62,507 bases of DNA from Microbulbifer halophilus. GTDB taxonomy: Bacteria; Pseudomonadota; Gammaproteobacteria; Pseudomonadales; Cellvibrionaceae. The stretch lies in contig NZ_JAPIVK010000025.1 of assembly GCF_026183675.1 (NCBI RefSeq), positions 1-62,507 on the forward strand, in the 5' to 3' direction. This document shows, in pieces, positions 1 through 9,265 of the stretch (position 1 is the first letter of the stretch; each line of letters begins with the position of its first letter). The translations under genes and the position numbers were made by a program. The notes beneath the pieces were generated by a model. That model ran no database searches. It was given only the letters and a program-made list of their open reading frames with translations, and was not told the origin of the DNA.

Positions 1-21
1 ATTCGATATGCCGCATGATGC

Positions 22-123
22 CTATTTGAATGCCGGGTTAATAACCGGGGAATCCTGCTCCGCCGCCGCAACGAAAAGGGGCATCAGGGCGAGGCAGAGG
101 AGGGCGGGAATTCTGTATTTCAT
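22..123 (-). CDS. short ORF with signal-peptide-like start, possibly a broken secreted gene
   Basis: This 33-codon frame starts with a convincing export signal: a charged MKYR followed by a hydrophobic stretch and a Val-Ala-Ala-Ala/Glu cleavage-like site. It then stops (TAG) after Asn-Pro-Ala-Phe-Lys. It lies just downstream of the TonB receptor on the same strand but beyond that gene's terminator. It may be the first part of a secreted protein interrupted by a nonsense or frameshift change, with the rest lost beyond the window edge, or a genuine small peptide. No good ribosome binding site is visible. Function unknown. Confidence 0.3.
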   Translation of the reverse strand: MKYRIPALLCLALMPLFVAAAEQDSPVINPAFK

Positions 124-214
124 GGTGATGGCGGGCAACTCTGCAGGAAATAGAAGCACAAGTTTCGGAGTTCGTGGTGCCTCCAGATCCCTGAACTAAA
201 CCCCGAAACTTGAT

Positions 215-248
215 TAAAAAAGGGTGCCACCCGTTCCGGATGGCACCC
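215..248 (-). terminator. rho-independent terminator of the TonB receptor gene
   Basis: Read on the minus strand, an 8-bp perfect stem (GGGTGCCA / TGGCACCC) closes an 11-nt loop and is followed by six T residues. It sits about 20 bp after the receptor stop codon, so the receptor transcript probably ends here. Confidence 0.8.
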
Positions 249-266
249 ACAGCGCAAATGAAAAGT

Positions 267-3077
267 TCAAAAAGTGGCTCTTACACCCAGGGCCATGCGC
301 CGACCGGAGAACTCGTACATGGTCGGGAAGTCCGGGTGTACGGTGTAGCCCGTGGTTTCCTCGTCGGTCACATTGATACCTTCCAGGGTCATTTTTATAT
401 TGTCCGTAATCCGGTAGCCGAGGGACATATCCACCTGGCCGTAGGCATCGCGATACACGGGATACATGTCCCGTTCGATGCGCTCCACATACTTGTCCTT
501 GTAGTTGTAGGAGACGCGGGCATCGAAGATGTCGTTCTCATAGAAGACGGTGAAGTTATAGGTCTTGTCCGCGAGTCCTTCCGGCGGTGTGGGAATATCC
601 AGGTCGGATTCCCCGGTCAGGGAGTTGTCCAGCATGGTGTAGTTGGCGTTGATACCGAAACCGTCCAGCGCTGCGTAGAGCGCACCGAGGGGATACTGGG
701 CGATCAGCTCCAGGCCGGACACATCGTAGTCGCCCTCGCCGTTTATTTTCTGGTAGATATCGAAGTCGTAGACGCCGTCGACGGTGCCGTTGGCGTTGTA
801 CTTGGTCACGTCCTCGACCACGCCGGTCAGGGATTCGCGCACCACGCCCTCGATTGTCTTCTCGAAATAGGAGGCCGCCAACAGGCCGCCGTTTTCCGGG
901 TACCACTCGAGGCCCATCTCCCACTGTTCGGCGTAGGTGGGCTCCAGGTCCGGGTTGCCGTCGTAGTACTTGAACTCGTTGACACTGACGGTGCGCTTGT
1001 AGGCGATATCGGTCAGTGCCGGGCGCATCATGGTTTCCGAGGCCGCTGCGCGGAACTGCAGGTTATCGGCCAGCCCGGCTGTCAGGTTGAAGCTCGGCAG
1101 CAGCTCTTTGTAGCTGCCTTTCTTGGACACGGGCGAAGATGTATAGCCTGTGGACCCGTCCTCGTTCTGTACCTGGTGGTAGCCGAACGAAAGCACTGAA
1201 GTGTCCACGTTGCGCACGCCCACATTCAGGTCTACCGGTACCTGCCCCAGCTCGAACTCGAAGTCCGCCATGGCGTAGAGGCTCAGCACCTCTTCATCGA
1301 CGCGATAGTACTGGTCGTCGGCAAAGGCCACGTCGAAACCATCGTATCGGAAGGTGTCGCGGGCGTAGCCGTTGGAAACCTGGGACCACCGGGGGGCGTT
1401 GGAGGATTCCGACAGGTAGCGGCCACCCGGTACCAGTTGCGAGACGGGTGTCAGTTCGCTGTCGGCCAGGGTGCGCTCGCCGGCCCAGGAGCTGTCGTCG
1501 GCGGTGGGGCCGGTGACGGTATTGGTGCCGCGATTGCGCTCCTTGGACTTGTCGGTGTAGCGCATACCGAACTGCACCTGTGCCAGCGAGGGCATGAAGT
1601 CCAGTTGCAGCGGCTTGATGACATCCAGCTGCGCCGCGTACTTGTCATCCTGGATATCTTCCAGGTTCACCTCGTAGGATTCGAACAGGTAGGAATCCGG
1701 CGAGTTGTACATGTCGATGGTGTCGGGGCTGTCGCTGGGAATGGTCTCGCCACCGGTGTTGGTGTAGCGGGTGCGCGAGGGCGCATAGGCCACGTGTTTC
1801 AGGTTGCTGCTGTCGATCAGCTTTTCCGCACCGGAGTAACCCACCAGGCCGTCGATCAGCCAGTCGCCCGGGGTCCATTCCATGTCCAGGCTGTACTGGG
1901 TGTAATCGGTTTCGTAGACGTGTTCCTTGCTCAGGAATTCGTGCTGGGTGGCCGCGTAGGAGGCGTCGGTCAGTACCGTGACACCGTACCGGGACAGGGT
2001 GGTGTCGTCGTATTCGTGAATCTCTTCCAGTGCGCTGATGCTGGAGGCCGAGTAGGCGGCCGCGTCGTATTCGTCCTCGGTGTTGTCGTAGCTGCCCAGC
2101 ATTGCGTCGAAGGTCAGGCTCAGCTCGTCGCTCGGCTGGTACTGCAGGGCTGCGGTGGCACCCCACTTTTCCTGGCTGTTCAGGTAGGCGCGGTCGCCGA
2201 CCTTGTTCATGAAGACCACGCGGTTGGTCTGGTCGGTATCGAAACGGTCGTCGATGGCGATTCCCGCATCCCGCTCCAGTACAGCCTCGGTCTGCTCCGC
2301 CTGCCATTCGGAAGAGCCGGTCTTTTCCAGCCAGCGGCTGGACGGGCGGAAGTCCACGCCGGAATTGGAGTCGGTTCTGTTGGTACGCTCCGAACTGGAA
2401 AAAGAAACCAGCGCACCCCAGTCGCCGAAGGTGTCGCTGGCCAGGAAAGAGTACTGGGGATCGGTTTCTTCGGAGATGGAGTTGTAGGCGCCTTCCGTCG
2501 ATACCACCAACTGGCGCTCGTCGTAGTCGAACGGGCGCGCGGTGTCGATCTCTACGGTCCCGGCAATGCCGCCCTCTTCATCGGCGGCAGTGGGGGATTT
2601 CTTGACCGTAACGGTCTGGATGATCTCCGAGGCGAAGATATCGAATTCCACATCCCGACCGCCGCTGCCGGATGCGGTTGCGAGGCCGTTGATGGTGGTG
2701 TGGGTGAATTCGCTCGGCAGGCTGCGCACATTGACCTTGGTACCAAGGCCCTTGTTGCGCTCGATGGTGACACCGGGCATGCGCTGCAGGGCTTCCGCCA
2801 GGTTCTGCTCGGGGAAGTCCGCGATATCCGTGGCCACGATCGCGTCGGAAAAACCGATGGAGTCGCGCTTTATGTCCACGGCCCTTTCCAGGCTGCGCGC
2901 ATAGCTGCCGGTAACAACGATTTCCTCGACGAGTTCCTCTTCCGCCACAGGGCTGCCCTGGGCGAAGGCGCCGGTGCTCGCCGCGGCCAGCAATGTGCCG
3001 GAGAGAATCTTGCCGATTGCCAGGCCAAGTCTATCTTTGTGGAACTTTGTGATTATCTGCATTCTAAGGTTACCCAA
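267..3077 (-). CDS. TonB-dependent outer-membrane receptor
   Basis: A 936-residue outer-membrane importer predicted to take up a bulky nutrient by TonB-ExbBD energy. The N-terminus has a signal peptide ending near Ala-Phe-Ala-Gln (about residue 39), then a TonB-box-like segment (EEIVVTGSYARSLERA) and a plug domain with ADFPEQNLAEALQRMPGV (about residues 85-105). The remainder is a beta-barrel ending in a terminal Phe (RMALGVRATF). Plug wording and length match the TIGR01782 (Xanthomonas/Caulobacter-type) receptors often used for carbohydrates; the substrate cannot be read from sequence. The assigned start is a TTG, supported by GGAGG eight bases upstream; an ATG five codons later is the alternative. 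It is divergent from an MFS gene and followed by a strong terminator. Confidence 0.93.
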   Translation of the reverse strand: MGNLRMQIITKFHKDRLGLAIGKILSGTLLAAASTGAFAQGSPVAEEELVEEIVVTGSYARSLERAVDIKRDSIGFSDAIVATDIADFPEQNLAEALQRMPGVTIERNKGLGTKVNVRSLPSEFTHTTINGLATASGSGGRDVEFDIFASEIIQTVTVKKSPTAADEEGGIAGTVEIDTARPFDYDERQLVVSTEGAYNSISEETDPQYSFLASDTFGDWGALVSFSSSERTNRTDSNSGVDFRPSSRWLEKTGSSEWQAEQTEAVLERDAGIAIDDRFDTDQTNRVVFMNKVGDRAYLNSQEKWGATAALQYQPSDELSLTFDAMLGSYDNTEDEYDAAAYSASSISALEEIHEYDDTTLSRYGVTVLTDASYAATQHEFLSKEHVYETDYTQYSLDMEWTPGDWLIDGLVGYSGAEKLIDSSNLKHVAYAPSRTRYTNTGGETIPSDSPDTIDMYNSPDSYLFESYEVNLEDIQDDKYAAQLDVIKPLQLDFMPSLAQVQFGMRYTDKSKERNRGTNTVTGPTADDSSWAGERTLADSELTPVSQLVPGGRYLSESSNAPRWSQVSNGYARDTFRYDGFDVAFADDQYYRVDEEVLSLYAMADFEFELGQVPVDLNVGVRNVDTSVLSFGYHQVQNEDGSTGYTSSPVSKKGSYKELLPSFNLTAGLADNLQFRAAASETMMRPALTDIAYKRTVSVNEFKYYDGNPDLEPTYAEQWEMGLEWYPENGGLLAASYFEKTIEGVVRESLTGVVEDVTKYNANGTVDGVYDFDIYQKINGEGDYDVSGLELIAQYPLGALYAALDGFGINANYTMLDNSLTGESDLDIPTPPEGLADKTYNFTVFYENDIFDARVSYNYKDKYVERIERDMYPVYRDAYGQVDMSLGYRITDNIKMTLEGINVTDEETTGYTVHPDFPTMYEFSGRRMALGVRATF

Positions 3078-3349
3078 TTACTGATCCTCCGGGCCGCCTT
3101 CCCTGCGCTTTACCAAGAAGTGGAACTTCCCTTTTTGCTTCCTCTGTCGGCTCCCCGAAATAGCGTGTGGAAGCGGGGCGCGAAGGTACCGATCGTTCAT
3201 GGCATTTTTATTGCCACCATCGATTCGCGCCGGTTAAGTTTTTATGACCAAAAGGTTTCAGTGGGCGCGGGGGATGGCTCGGGCAGTCGGTTAGCGTTAC
3301 CATGCGCGCCCTCCCGTCCGCTGTATATCCGATGTAAGGAGTTCCCCCG
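3078..3349. promoter_or_regulatory. divergent promoter region between TonB receptor and MFS exporter
   Basis: This 272-bp gap separates two divergent genes and must hold both promoters. A good ribosome binding site (AAGGAG) lies about 10 bases before the MFS start. No operator could be identified with confidence. Confidence 0.5.
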
Positions 3350-4570
3350 ATGTCGTCCCCGTCCGCCGCTGCTGCCGAGGCGCAGGTAGCTGTCCCTTCT
3401 CGTTCCCGCCTGGCGGAATTCGCCCTGGCCCTGGGTGGCTTTGGTATCGGTACTACCGAGTTCGTGATCATGGGCCTGATGAACCGGATCGCGACGGACC
3501 TGAATGTCTCCGCTCCGGACGTGGGCTATGCCATCAGCAGCTACGCCCTGGGCGTGGTGGTGGGTGCGCCGATCATCGCCGTGCTGGCGGCGCGCGCGCC
3601 GCGGCGGGCACTGCTGATCGGGCTGATGCTGGTGTTTGCAGTGGGCAATATCGCCAGCGCTTTTGCACCGGGGTTCTGGTCTTTCGTCGGGCTGCGTTTC
3701 CTCGCTGGCCTGCCACACGGGGCCTATTTCGGCGTGTCCGCGCTGGTGGCCGCGGCGGCGGTGCCGCCCGGTGAGCGGGCGCGTGCCGTGGCGCGGGTGA
3801 TGCTGGGGCTCACCGGGGCGATCCTGGTTGGCGCGCCGCTGGCCACCTGGGCCGGCAACCTGTTTGGCTGGCAACTGGCGTTCATCGCCGTCGGTGTCAT
3901 CGCCCTGTTGACGGCGCTGATGGTCTGGCGCTTCGTGCCGGTGCAGCCCTCCGACCCCGATGCCAGTCCGGCGCGGGAGCTGTCGGCATTGGCGAAGCAT
4001 CGGGTGCTGTTTACGCTGGGCATTGCCAGTATCGGCTTCGGCGGCATGTTCTCCGTATTCAGCTATGTAATGCCGACGCTCACCGAACAGGCGGGTATGG
4101 CCGATTCTCTGGGGCCGGTGGTGCTGGCGGTCTTCGGTGTGGGCGCCATCGCCGGGAACCTGCTGGGCGCGCGGGCGGCGGATTGGAATCTGCTGCGCGC
4201 GATTCCGCTGGTGCTGGTCTGGTGCGCGCTGGTGCAGGGCGGCTTCTATTTCGCCGCGGATTACGTCTGGCCGGGCATCCTGTTTGTCGGCCTGGTGGGC
4301 TCCAGCATGGCGCTGGGGCCGGCACTGCAGACGCGGCTGATGGATGTGGCGGAGGGCGGCCAGACCATGGCGGCGTCCCTGAACCACGCCGCCTTCAACC
4401 TGGCCAATGCGCTGGGCGCCTGGCTGGCGGGCGTGGCGGTCAAGGCGGGGTTCGCTTGGTCGGTCACCGGGCCCGTAGGGACGCTGTTGGCCATCGGTGG
4501 CCTGCTGGTGTTCTCTGCCGGGCGAGCGGTAGAGAAGCGCGCGGAACCCATGGCGCCGGTGGCCGCCTGA
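3350..4570 (+). CDS. MFS transporter, DHA1/AraJ-type drug or sugar efflux permease
   Basis: This 406-residue inner-membrane protein has about twelve hydrophobic segments. It shows the N-terminal signature GIGTTEFVIMGLM typical of the DHA1 AraJ/sugar-efflux branch, and GLRFLAGLPHGAYFGV in the fourth to fifth helices. The ATG follows AAGGAG. It is divergent from the TonB receptor and convergent, with only a 31-bp gap, with the ATP-grasp gene. Proton-coupled export of a small molecule is expected; the substrate is not predictable. The last 15 or so residues are a soluble Ala/Pro-rich tail. Confidence 0.9.
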   Translation: MSSPSAAAAEAQVAVPSRSRLAEFALALGGFGIGTTEFVIMGLMNRIATDLNVSAPDVGYAISSYALGVVVGAPIIAVLAARAPRRALLIGLMLVFAVGNIASAFAPGFWSFVGLRFLAGLPHGAYFGVSALVAAAAVPPGERARAVARVMLGLTGAILVGAPLATWAGNLFGWQLAFIAVGVIALLTALMVWRFVPVQPSDPDASPARELSALAKHRVLFTLGIASIGFGGMFSVFSYVMPTLTEQAGMADSLGPVVLAVFGVGAIAGNLLGARAADWNLLRAIPLVLVWCALVQGGFYFAADYVWPGILFVGLVGSSMALGPALQTRLMDVAEGGQTMAASLNHAAFNLANALGAWLAGVAVKAGFAWSVTGPVGTLLAIGGLLVFSAGRAVEKRAEPMAPVAA

Positions 4571-4601
4571 AACGATTCCCCGCCGCGTATTGCCACGCCG
4601 G

Positions 4602-5957
4602 TCAGCCGTGGGCCTGCAGCGGCATTTCCGGCGGCGGGAAATGGGGCATATCGTCGAGGCTGCCGTAGTTGGTGGGCAGGACGTCGGCGAAGCGGAAATC
4701 GAGCGTCGCCATAATATGCCTGAACTTTTCGTGCAGGGCCGTTTCGTTTTCGGCACCGATGAAAACGTCGCCGATCTCGTAGCTGTAGCTGTCCTGGGCC
4801 CGCAGTTCCGACAGCATCATGCCCTCCTCCACGGCGATGGATAGACGCAGGTCCGGATACCGGCGGTACAGTGCCTCGATCTCGTTGGCCGAGGGCACCC
4901 GCGTTACGCGAGTGTCGCCGAAGACCCGGGGCATGAACTTGCCGGCCATGGGGTAGTGTCCCTCGGGGCGGGGAAAGTCGGGGCGCTTGCCCAGAGCGAT
5001 GTCGATGGCCACCTCGTGGTGGGAGGTGCCGGTGGCAATCTCGAATATCGGGCAGTGGGATTTGGAAATGCGCGGGTTGATTTCCAGCAGCCACAGTTTG
5101 TCTTGCGCCTCGTCCCAGAATATCTCCATATTGAAAGGCGAATTGTCCAGGCCGATGTGCTCGAGGATGGTGGCGGCGTTCCGGCACATGCGTTCCTTGA
5201 TACCCTCCGGCAGGTGGGACGGATACTGGTAGCTGAAAAAGCTCACATTGTTGGAGCTGCGCAGGGAATCGATGATCGCGTAGACGTGCGTCTCTCCACG
5301 GTGGACATACCCTTCCAGGGTACACAGGTGCCCGCCGATCAGTGCCTCCGCCACACAGGTGGCGCCGTTGCCGGAATCGGGCAGTGCGGCGGGGTTGCAG
5401 CTGTACTGCATGATGTTGTCGAAAGGCTCCGAGAAAACCTGGATGTTGTCGCGGATGGTGGCCATCGCCTCGCGGTACTGCGATTCATTTTCTATCTTGA
5501 AGCCCAGATAGGAAGAGAAGGAGACGGCCGGCTTGAGCCAGAAGGGATACTCCATTTTCAGGTCCCCCACCGGGTCGTCGCTGAACGGATCCAGCCCCTG
5601 GAATTCCGGCGTGCATTCCGGCAGTGCCTGCCGGCCGGCGACGCGGTTCCAGTACTTGTTTTCACAATAGAGTACGCTCTCCAGTGAGCTCGTGGGGAGG
5701 CCGTACTCACGCCGCAGGATCGGCAGCATGGAGGTGGTGGGAAAATCCCAGTGGCCGATGATGGCATCGACCGCCGGCGCCGCGTTCAGGACGGCGCGGG
5801 CTTCGGCCATGATCGCATCCATGTCGTAGGTGTCGGGCAGCACCAGGGTGTCGTAGCCCACCAGGCCGTGGAATTCGTATTCGTCGGCGTTTCGGACCGT
5901 CCGCAATTCTTGGAGGTTGAACTCATCCAGGCCGATTACGAAAATGTGTTGAGTCAT
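4602..5957 (-). CDS. ATP-grasp domain protein (carboxylate-amine/thiol ligase-like)
   Basis: This 451-residue soluble protein has an ATP-grasp fold. An N-terminal Rossmann-like part begins IFVIGLDEFNLQEL. The ATP-binding lysine region is YPFWLKPAVSFSSYLGF (about residues 135-155). The Mg-binding motif is WLLEINPRISKSH (about residues 280-295), with an upstream NMEIFWDE acidic segment. Enzymes of this kind ligate a carboxylate to an amine or other nucleophile through an acyl phosphate, for example in dipeptide or natural-product synthesis. The substrate is unknown. The ATG is preceded by GGGAG. It faces the AGCS symporter divergently (197-bp gap); a link with amino-acid supply is possible but only inferred. 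Confidence 0.85.
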   Translation of the reverse strand: MTQHIFVIGLDEFNLQELRTVRNADEYEFHGLVGYDTLVLPDTYDMDAIMAEARAVLNAAPAVDAIIGHWDFPTTSMLPILRREYGLPTSSLESVLYCENKYWNRVAGRQALPECTPEFQGLDPFSDDPVGDLKMEYPFWLKPAVSFSSYLGFKIENESQYREAMATIRDNIQVFSEPFDNIMQYSCNPAALPDSGNGATCVAEALIGGHLCTLEGYVHRGETHVYAIIDSLRSSNNVSFFSYQYPSHLPEGIKERMCRNAATILEHIGLDNSPFNMEIFWDEAQDKLWLLEINPRISKSHCPIFEIATGTSHHEVAIDIALGKRPDFPRPEGHYPMAGKFMPRVFGDTRVTRVPSANEIEALYRRYPDLRLSIAVEEGMMLSELRAQDSYSYEIGDVFIGAENETALHEKFRHIMATLDFRFADVLPTNYGSLDDMPHFPPPEMPLQAHG

Positions 5958-6154
5958 GACTGCACTCCCGCTGATAGTCCGCCCTCTGTCACGCTAAACC
6001 ACTATCGGTTTCGGCCAGTGTAGTGTGCTCGGTCGCGGGTCGGCGGCTTGCGGCCGGCCCGTTGCTGACTGCGGGCACGGTCGCGAGTCGCCAATGCAAA
6101 CGCCGCGTGGCCTGATAGATTGCGTAAAACTGTGGATCAAAATCGAGTCACAAT

Positions 6155-7570
6155 ATGCCGTTGCTGGAGACCATCGAAACCGCACTCAACACTTTCGCGA
6201 CCTATGCCTGGGGGACGCCGCTACTGGTACTGTTGGTAGGTGGGGGCCTGGCTCTGCTGATCTATTCCCGCGGCCGACCATATCGCCACCTGGGGCACAG
6301 TATCGACCTGTTGCGCGGGGTCTACGATAACGCCGACGATCCGGGGCAGGTGCCGCACCGGCAGGCGCTCTCCACGGCGCTTTCGGGTACTCTGGGGCTG
6401 GGCAATATTTCCGGTGTGGCCATTGCCATCAGCACCGGCGGCCCCGGCGCCATTTTCTGGATGTGGGTAACCGCGTTGGTGGGGGTCACCACCAAGTTCT
6501 ACACCGCGTCGCTGGCGGTCATGTATCGCGGACCGGATTCCAGTGGCGAGATACAGGGCGGCCCCATGTACGTGATTCGCGAGGGCCTGGGCCGACGCTG
6601 GATGCCGTTGGCGATTTTTTTCGCGGTCGCCGGGCTCTGCGGCCTGCTGCCGGTGTTCCAGGCCAATCAGACGGTACAGTTGCTGCGTGAGTCCTTTGCC
6701 CTGCCCCTGGGCTGGGTGCGCGAGGACGGATCGTTCTGGTTCAACCTGGGCGTGGGGCTGTTGCTGGCAGTGCTCACGCTGGTAGTGATCGTCGGGCGCA
6801 TTCAGCGTATCGGGCGGCTGGCGGTGCGCATCGTCCCCTCGATGGTGGTTTTCTACCTGGGGTTGACCCTGGTCGTGCTGGGCTATTTCTGGCGCGAGTT
6901 GCCGGCGGCCTTCGCGTTGATCTTTACCGACGCCTTCAGTGGCCAGTCGGTGGCCGGCGGCGCTCTGGGGACGGTGATCAGTATCGGTGTCAGCCGCGGG
7001 GCCTTCTCCAACGAAGCGGGTATCGGCACAGAGTCTCTCGCTCACGGCGCCGCCAAAACCACCGAGCCGATTCGCGAAGGGGTGGTGGCCATGGTGGGCC
7101 CCATTGTCGATACCCTCGTCGTCTGCACCTGCACCGCACTGGTCATCCTGATTACCGGCGCCTGGCAGCACGGCGAGGGCATCGAGGGGGTATCCCTCAC
7201 TTCCGAAGCCTTCTCCCGGGTGTTTGGCCACTGGGGACCACTGTTTCTGCTGGTTATGGTGGCGCCGCTGGCGTTCAGTACCATCGTCACTTTCTGGTAC
7301 TACGGTGTGAAGTGCGTCAGCTTTCTTTTCGGCACCGGCGCCCAGCGTTTTTACACACCGGTCTATATCCTGCTGATTATTTTCGGCGCCGTGGCGTCAC
7401 TCACTATGGTCAACAGCCTGGTGATTGGTATGTACGCCATGATGGCGATACCCACGATGCTATCGACACTGCTGCTGGCGAAACGTGTCAATCGCGCTGC
7501 ACACGATTACTTTACGGCGCTGGGTCTGGAAAAGAGAGCGGCGAGAAAACCGCGGCATCCGGGGGACTGA
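6155..7570 (+). CDS. alanine/glycine:cation symporter (AGCS family)
   Basis: A 471-residue Na+- or H+-coupled amino-acid importer of the inner membrane. The family signature appears as LGNISGVAIAISTGGPGAIF around residues 86-106, followed by WMWVTALVGVTTKF. A second signature, SRGAFSNEAGIGTESLAHGA, is in the second half, and about ten or eleven hydrophobic helices are visible. Length is normal for AlsT/DagA-type proteins. It stands alone on its strand, divergent from the ATP-grasp gene. Alanine or glycine is the usual substrate. Confidence 0.93.
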   Translation: MPLLETIETALNTFATYAWGTPLLVLLVGGGLALLIYSRGRPYRHLGHSIDLLRGVYDNADDPGQVPHRQALSTALSGTLGLGNISGVAIAISTGGPGAIFWMWVTALVGVTTKFYTASLAVMYRGPDSSGEIQGGPMYVIREGLGRRWMPLAIFFAVAGLCGLLPVFQANQTVQLLRESFALPLGWVREDGSFWFNLGVGLLLAVLTLVVIVGRIQRIGRLAVRIVPSMVVFYLGLTLVVLGYFWRELPAAFALIFTDAFSGQSVAGGALGTVISIGVSRGAFSNEAGIGTESLAHGAAKTTEPIREGVVAMVGPIVDTLVVCTCTALVILITGAWQHGEGIEGVSLTSEAFSRVFGHWGPLFLLVMVAPLAFSTIVTFWYYGVKCVSFLFGTGAQRFYTPVYILLIIFGAVASLTMVNSLVIGMYAMMAIPTMLSTLLLAKRVNRAAHDYFTALGLEKRAARKPRHPGD

Positions 7571-7654
7571 CCCCAAAGCACTTTCCATGACAACCCGGTT
7601 CAACAATTTCCTCTTCCCCTTGGGGGAGAGTAGTTACCAGGCAGGAAACAAAAA

Positions 7655-8224
7655 ATGGAAGTCGTCACCAGAAGATTCTTGCTCCGCGACTTCGAGCCGC
7701 GGGATACCCCTGCCTTTGAGGCCTACCACGCGGCCCCCCGCTCTATCGAATTCTACGGCGACGAACAATCGCGGCCGGAGCATGCACGGGAGCTGCTCGA
7801 ACTTTTCGGTCGCTGGGCCCGGGAGGAGCCGAGGCTCAATTACCAGCTGGCAATCGTGCGGCGCGCTGCCGCGCAGACACTGGTGGGTTGCTGCGGCCTG
7901 CGCTGTGCCGGTGCGGGACCCGGGCGGGCGGAGTTGGGCATCGAGCTGGCGTCGGAATACTGGGGGCGCTACCGCTACGCCCTCGAGGTCATGCTGGCAC
8001 TGGTGGATTTCGGCTTTTCCGAAATGGGGCTGCGGGAAATCTACGGCGGCACAGTGAGTGATAGCGCCCGTATCGCCCGCCTGGCGGACTCCTTCGGCGC
8101 GATGGCAGTGGTGCGGGCGGGCCCGTACTGGATGGCGGCGAAGGGCTGGCGGCAGGTGGAGTGGCGGATCGCCCGGGAGCAGTGGTGGCAGCACCGCGCC
8201 GCTGAGCCCCACCGGCTCGGCTGA
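7655..8224 (+). CDS. GNAT-family N-acetyltransferase (RimJ/RimL-like)
   Basis: A 189-residue acetyl-CoA-dependent acetyltransferase. The N-terminus (TRRFLLRDFEPRDTPAF) is the typical RimJ/RimL start. The central strand AELGIELASEYWGRYRYALE corresponds to the acetyl-CoA-binding motif A region, although the usual Q/RxxGxG/A loop is modified. FGFSEMGLREIYGGT is the family's C-terminal part. An AGGAAAC-type ribosome binding site precedes the ATG. The stop codon lies directly against a broken GST gene, so a deletion has probably joined two formerly separate regions here. Substrate unknown. Confidence 0.85.
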   Translation: MEVVTRRFLLRDFEPRDTPAFEAYHAAPRSIEFYGDEQSRPEHARELLELFGRWAREEPRLNYQLAIVRRAAAQTLVGCCGLRCAGAGPGRAELGIELASEYWGRYRYALEVMLALVDFGFSEMGLREIYGGTVSDSARIARLADSFGAMAVVRAGPYWMAAKGWRQVEWRIAREQWWQHRAAEPHRLG

Positions 8225-8235
8225 GCCGCCGGGTG

Positions 8236-8560
8236 GGGTTTCCGCAGCATCAACCCCAAGGGGTATGTCGCGGCACTGGAACTGGAAAACGGCGAGATGC
8301 TGACGGAGGGCCCCGCAATCGTGCAGTACCTCGCCGACCTCAAACCGGAAAAGGGGCTGGCACCGCCGCCCGCCAGCTGGCAGCGGGTGCGGCTGCAGGA
8401 ATGGTTGAACTTTATTACCAGCGAACTCCACGCGGGGCCGCACCGCTTTTCAACAAGTCACTTCCGGACCAGGTGGCGGCCATCTTCAGGGAAAAACTGT
8501 GCAAGCGATTCGATACGCTGCAAAAAACCCTGTCCCAGCGTTCACCCGCTGGCGGTCGAT
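8236..8560 (+). pseudogene. truncated and frameshifted glutathione S-transferase
   Basis: Translation begins in mid-protein with SINPKGYVAALELENGEML and continues TEGPAIVQYLADLKPEKGLA, the conserved end of a GST thioredoxin domain. It runs to RLQEWLNFITSELH. Near 8435 the reading frame shifts by one base (a lost nucleotide) and continues as APLFNKSLPDQVAAIFREKL, then CKRFDTLQKTLSQ. The first ~50 residues and the distal helical domain of a normal ~200-residue GST are missing. It directly follows the GNAT stop codon. No product is expected. Confidence 0.85.
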
Positions 8561-9191
8561 GCAACGGCGATAGCGCGTATGGCGCGCAAAGGTACAAGCC
8601 GGTAGCCACGGCAGCTCAGCTTCCCACCTGCCAACCGGGAACACGGCAACTCTGGGCCAGCAAGACGGTACCAGATCGAGACCTGCATCCACCCATACGA
8701 TCGTTATTCCGATAGACAGCGAGAGCCCGGCAGTTTTTGCCAGGATAATCTCCACGAAGCATTCGCCCCCCCCCTCGATGGCTCGATCGCACGAAGTCCG
8801 CAAAACACTGTGGCTTTCCGCAAACTTTGCAATCCGTATGGCGTGGATTATTACCCTACGTAAAGTTTTACGGTCACAGCGACTCCGGACTGTGGTAGCT
8901 TGGAGTCATTCGGGAAACAAGCTGTCGCGGTGGTGATCCGATCTCCTCCGTGGTGCCGGACGATCTTGGGGACGACAGGTTTTCGCGATCTCTCAAAGCG
9001 CGGACCCGAAGCCAAAAATAAGATAAGAATTCCATATTCTGGTCTTGATTCCGGCTCCCCGCTGATCAGCTTACTCCCATCGCAATGCTATCGTGACGGG
9101 CGACTCACCGAGTGGCAGAAGCTACGTATGCGACTGAAATTCAACGTCTGCATACGCCCAACGACCAAACCAGTATCGAAGGCGCAGGTTC
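8561..9191. other. intergenic region upstream of the accessory cluster
   Basis: About 630 bp without a convincing gene. It begins with decayed sequence after the GST remnant and is less GC-rich than the flank to its left. A 14-bp palindrome at 8859-8872 is the only clear structure; the promoter for the downstream cluster is presumably in this stretch. Confidence 0.5.
8859..8872. promoter_or_regulatory. palindromic operator-like site
   Basis: CGTAAAGTTTTACG is a perfect 6-bp inverted repeat with a 2-bp centre, in an A+T-rich patch about 320 bp before the first small ORF of the cluster. It resembles a dimeric regulator site. The regulator is unknown. Confidence 0.3.
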
Positions 9192-9263
9192 ATGGACGAC
9201 AACCTGAAAGCTATTTCTCAGCCGGCGCGATCAATCCCTGTCGATGCCCCGGAGGGTGAGTAA
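9192..9263 (+). CDS. 23-residue leader ORF, remnant of a family paralogue start
   Basis: The ORF begins MDDNLKAIS and stops two bases before the next gene's ATG. Its first residues match the starts of the truncated paralogues at 28066 (MDDNLTAIS) and 28872 (MDDDLTAIS). It therefore looks like the leader of a family member onto which the MABP-containing gene was joined. The tight spacing would allow translational coupling. Whether the peptide itself has a role is unknown. Confidence 0.45.
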   Translation: MDDNLKAISQPARSIPVDAPEGE

Positions 9264-9265
9264 GC

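Noticed and set aside
1437..3389. 650-codon plus-strand frame over the TonB receptor gene
   Set aside because: Shadow of the minus-strand receptor, which has signal peptide, plug and terminal Phe.
8900..9259. 119-codon plus-strand frame before the cluster
   Set aside because: No ribosome binding site, no domain, uneven composition; overlaps the better supported MDDN leader in another frame.
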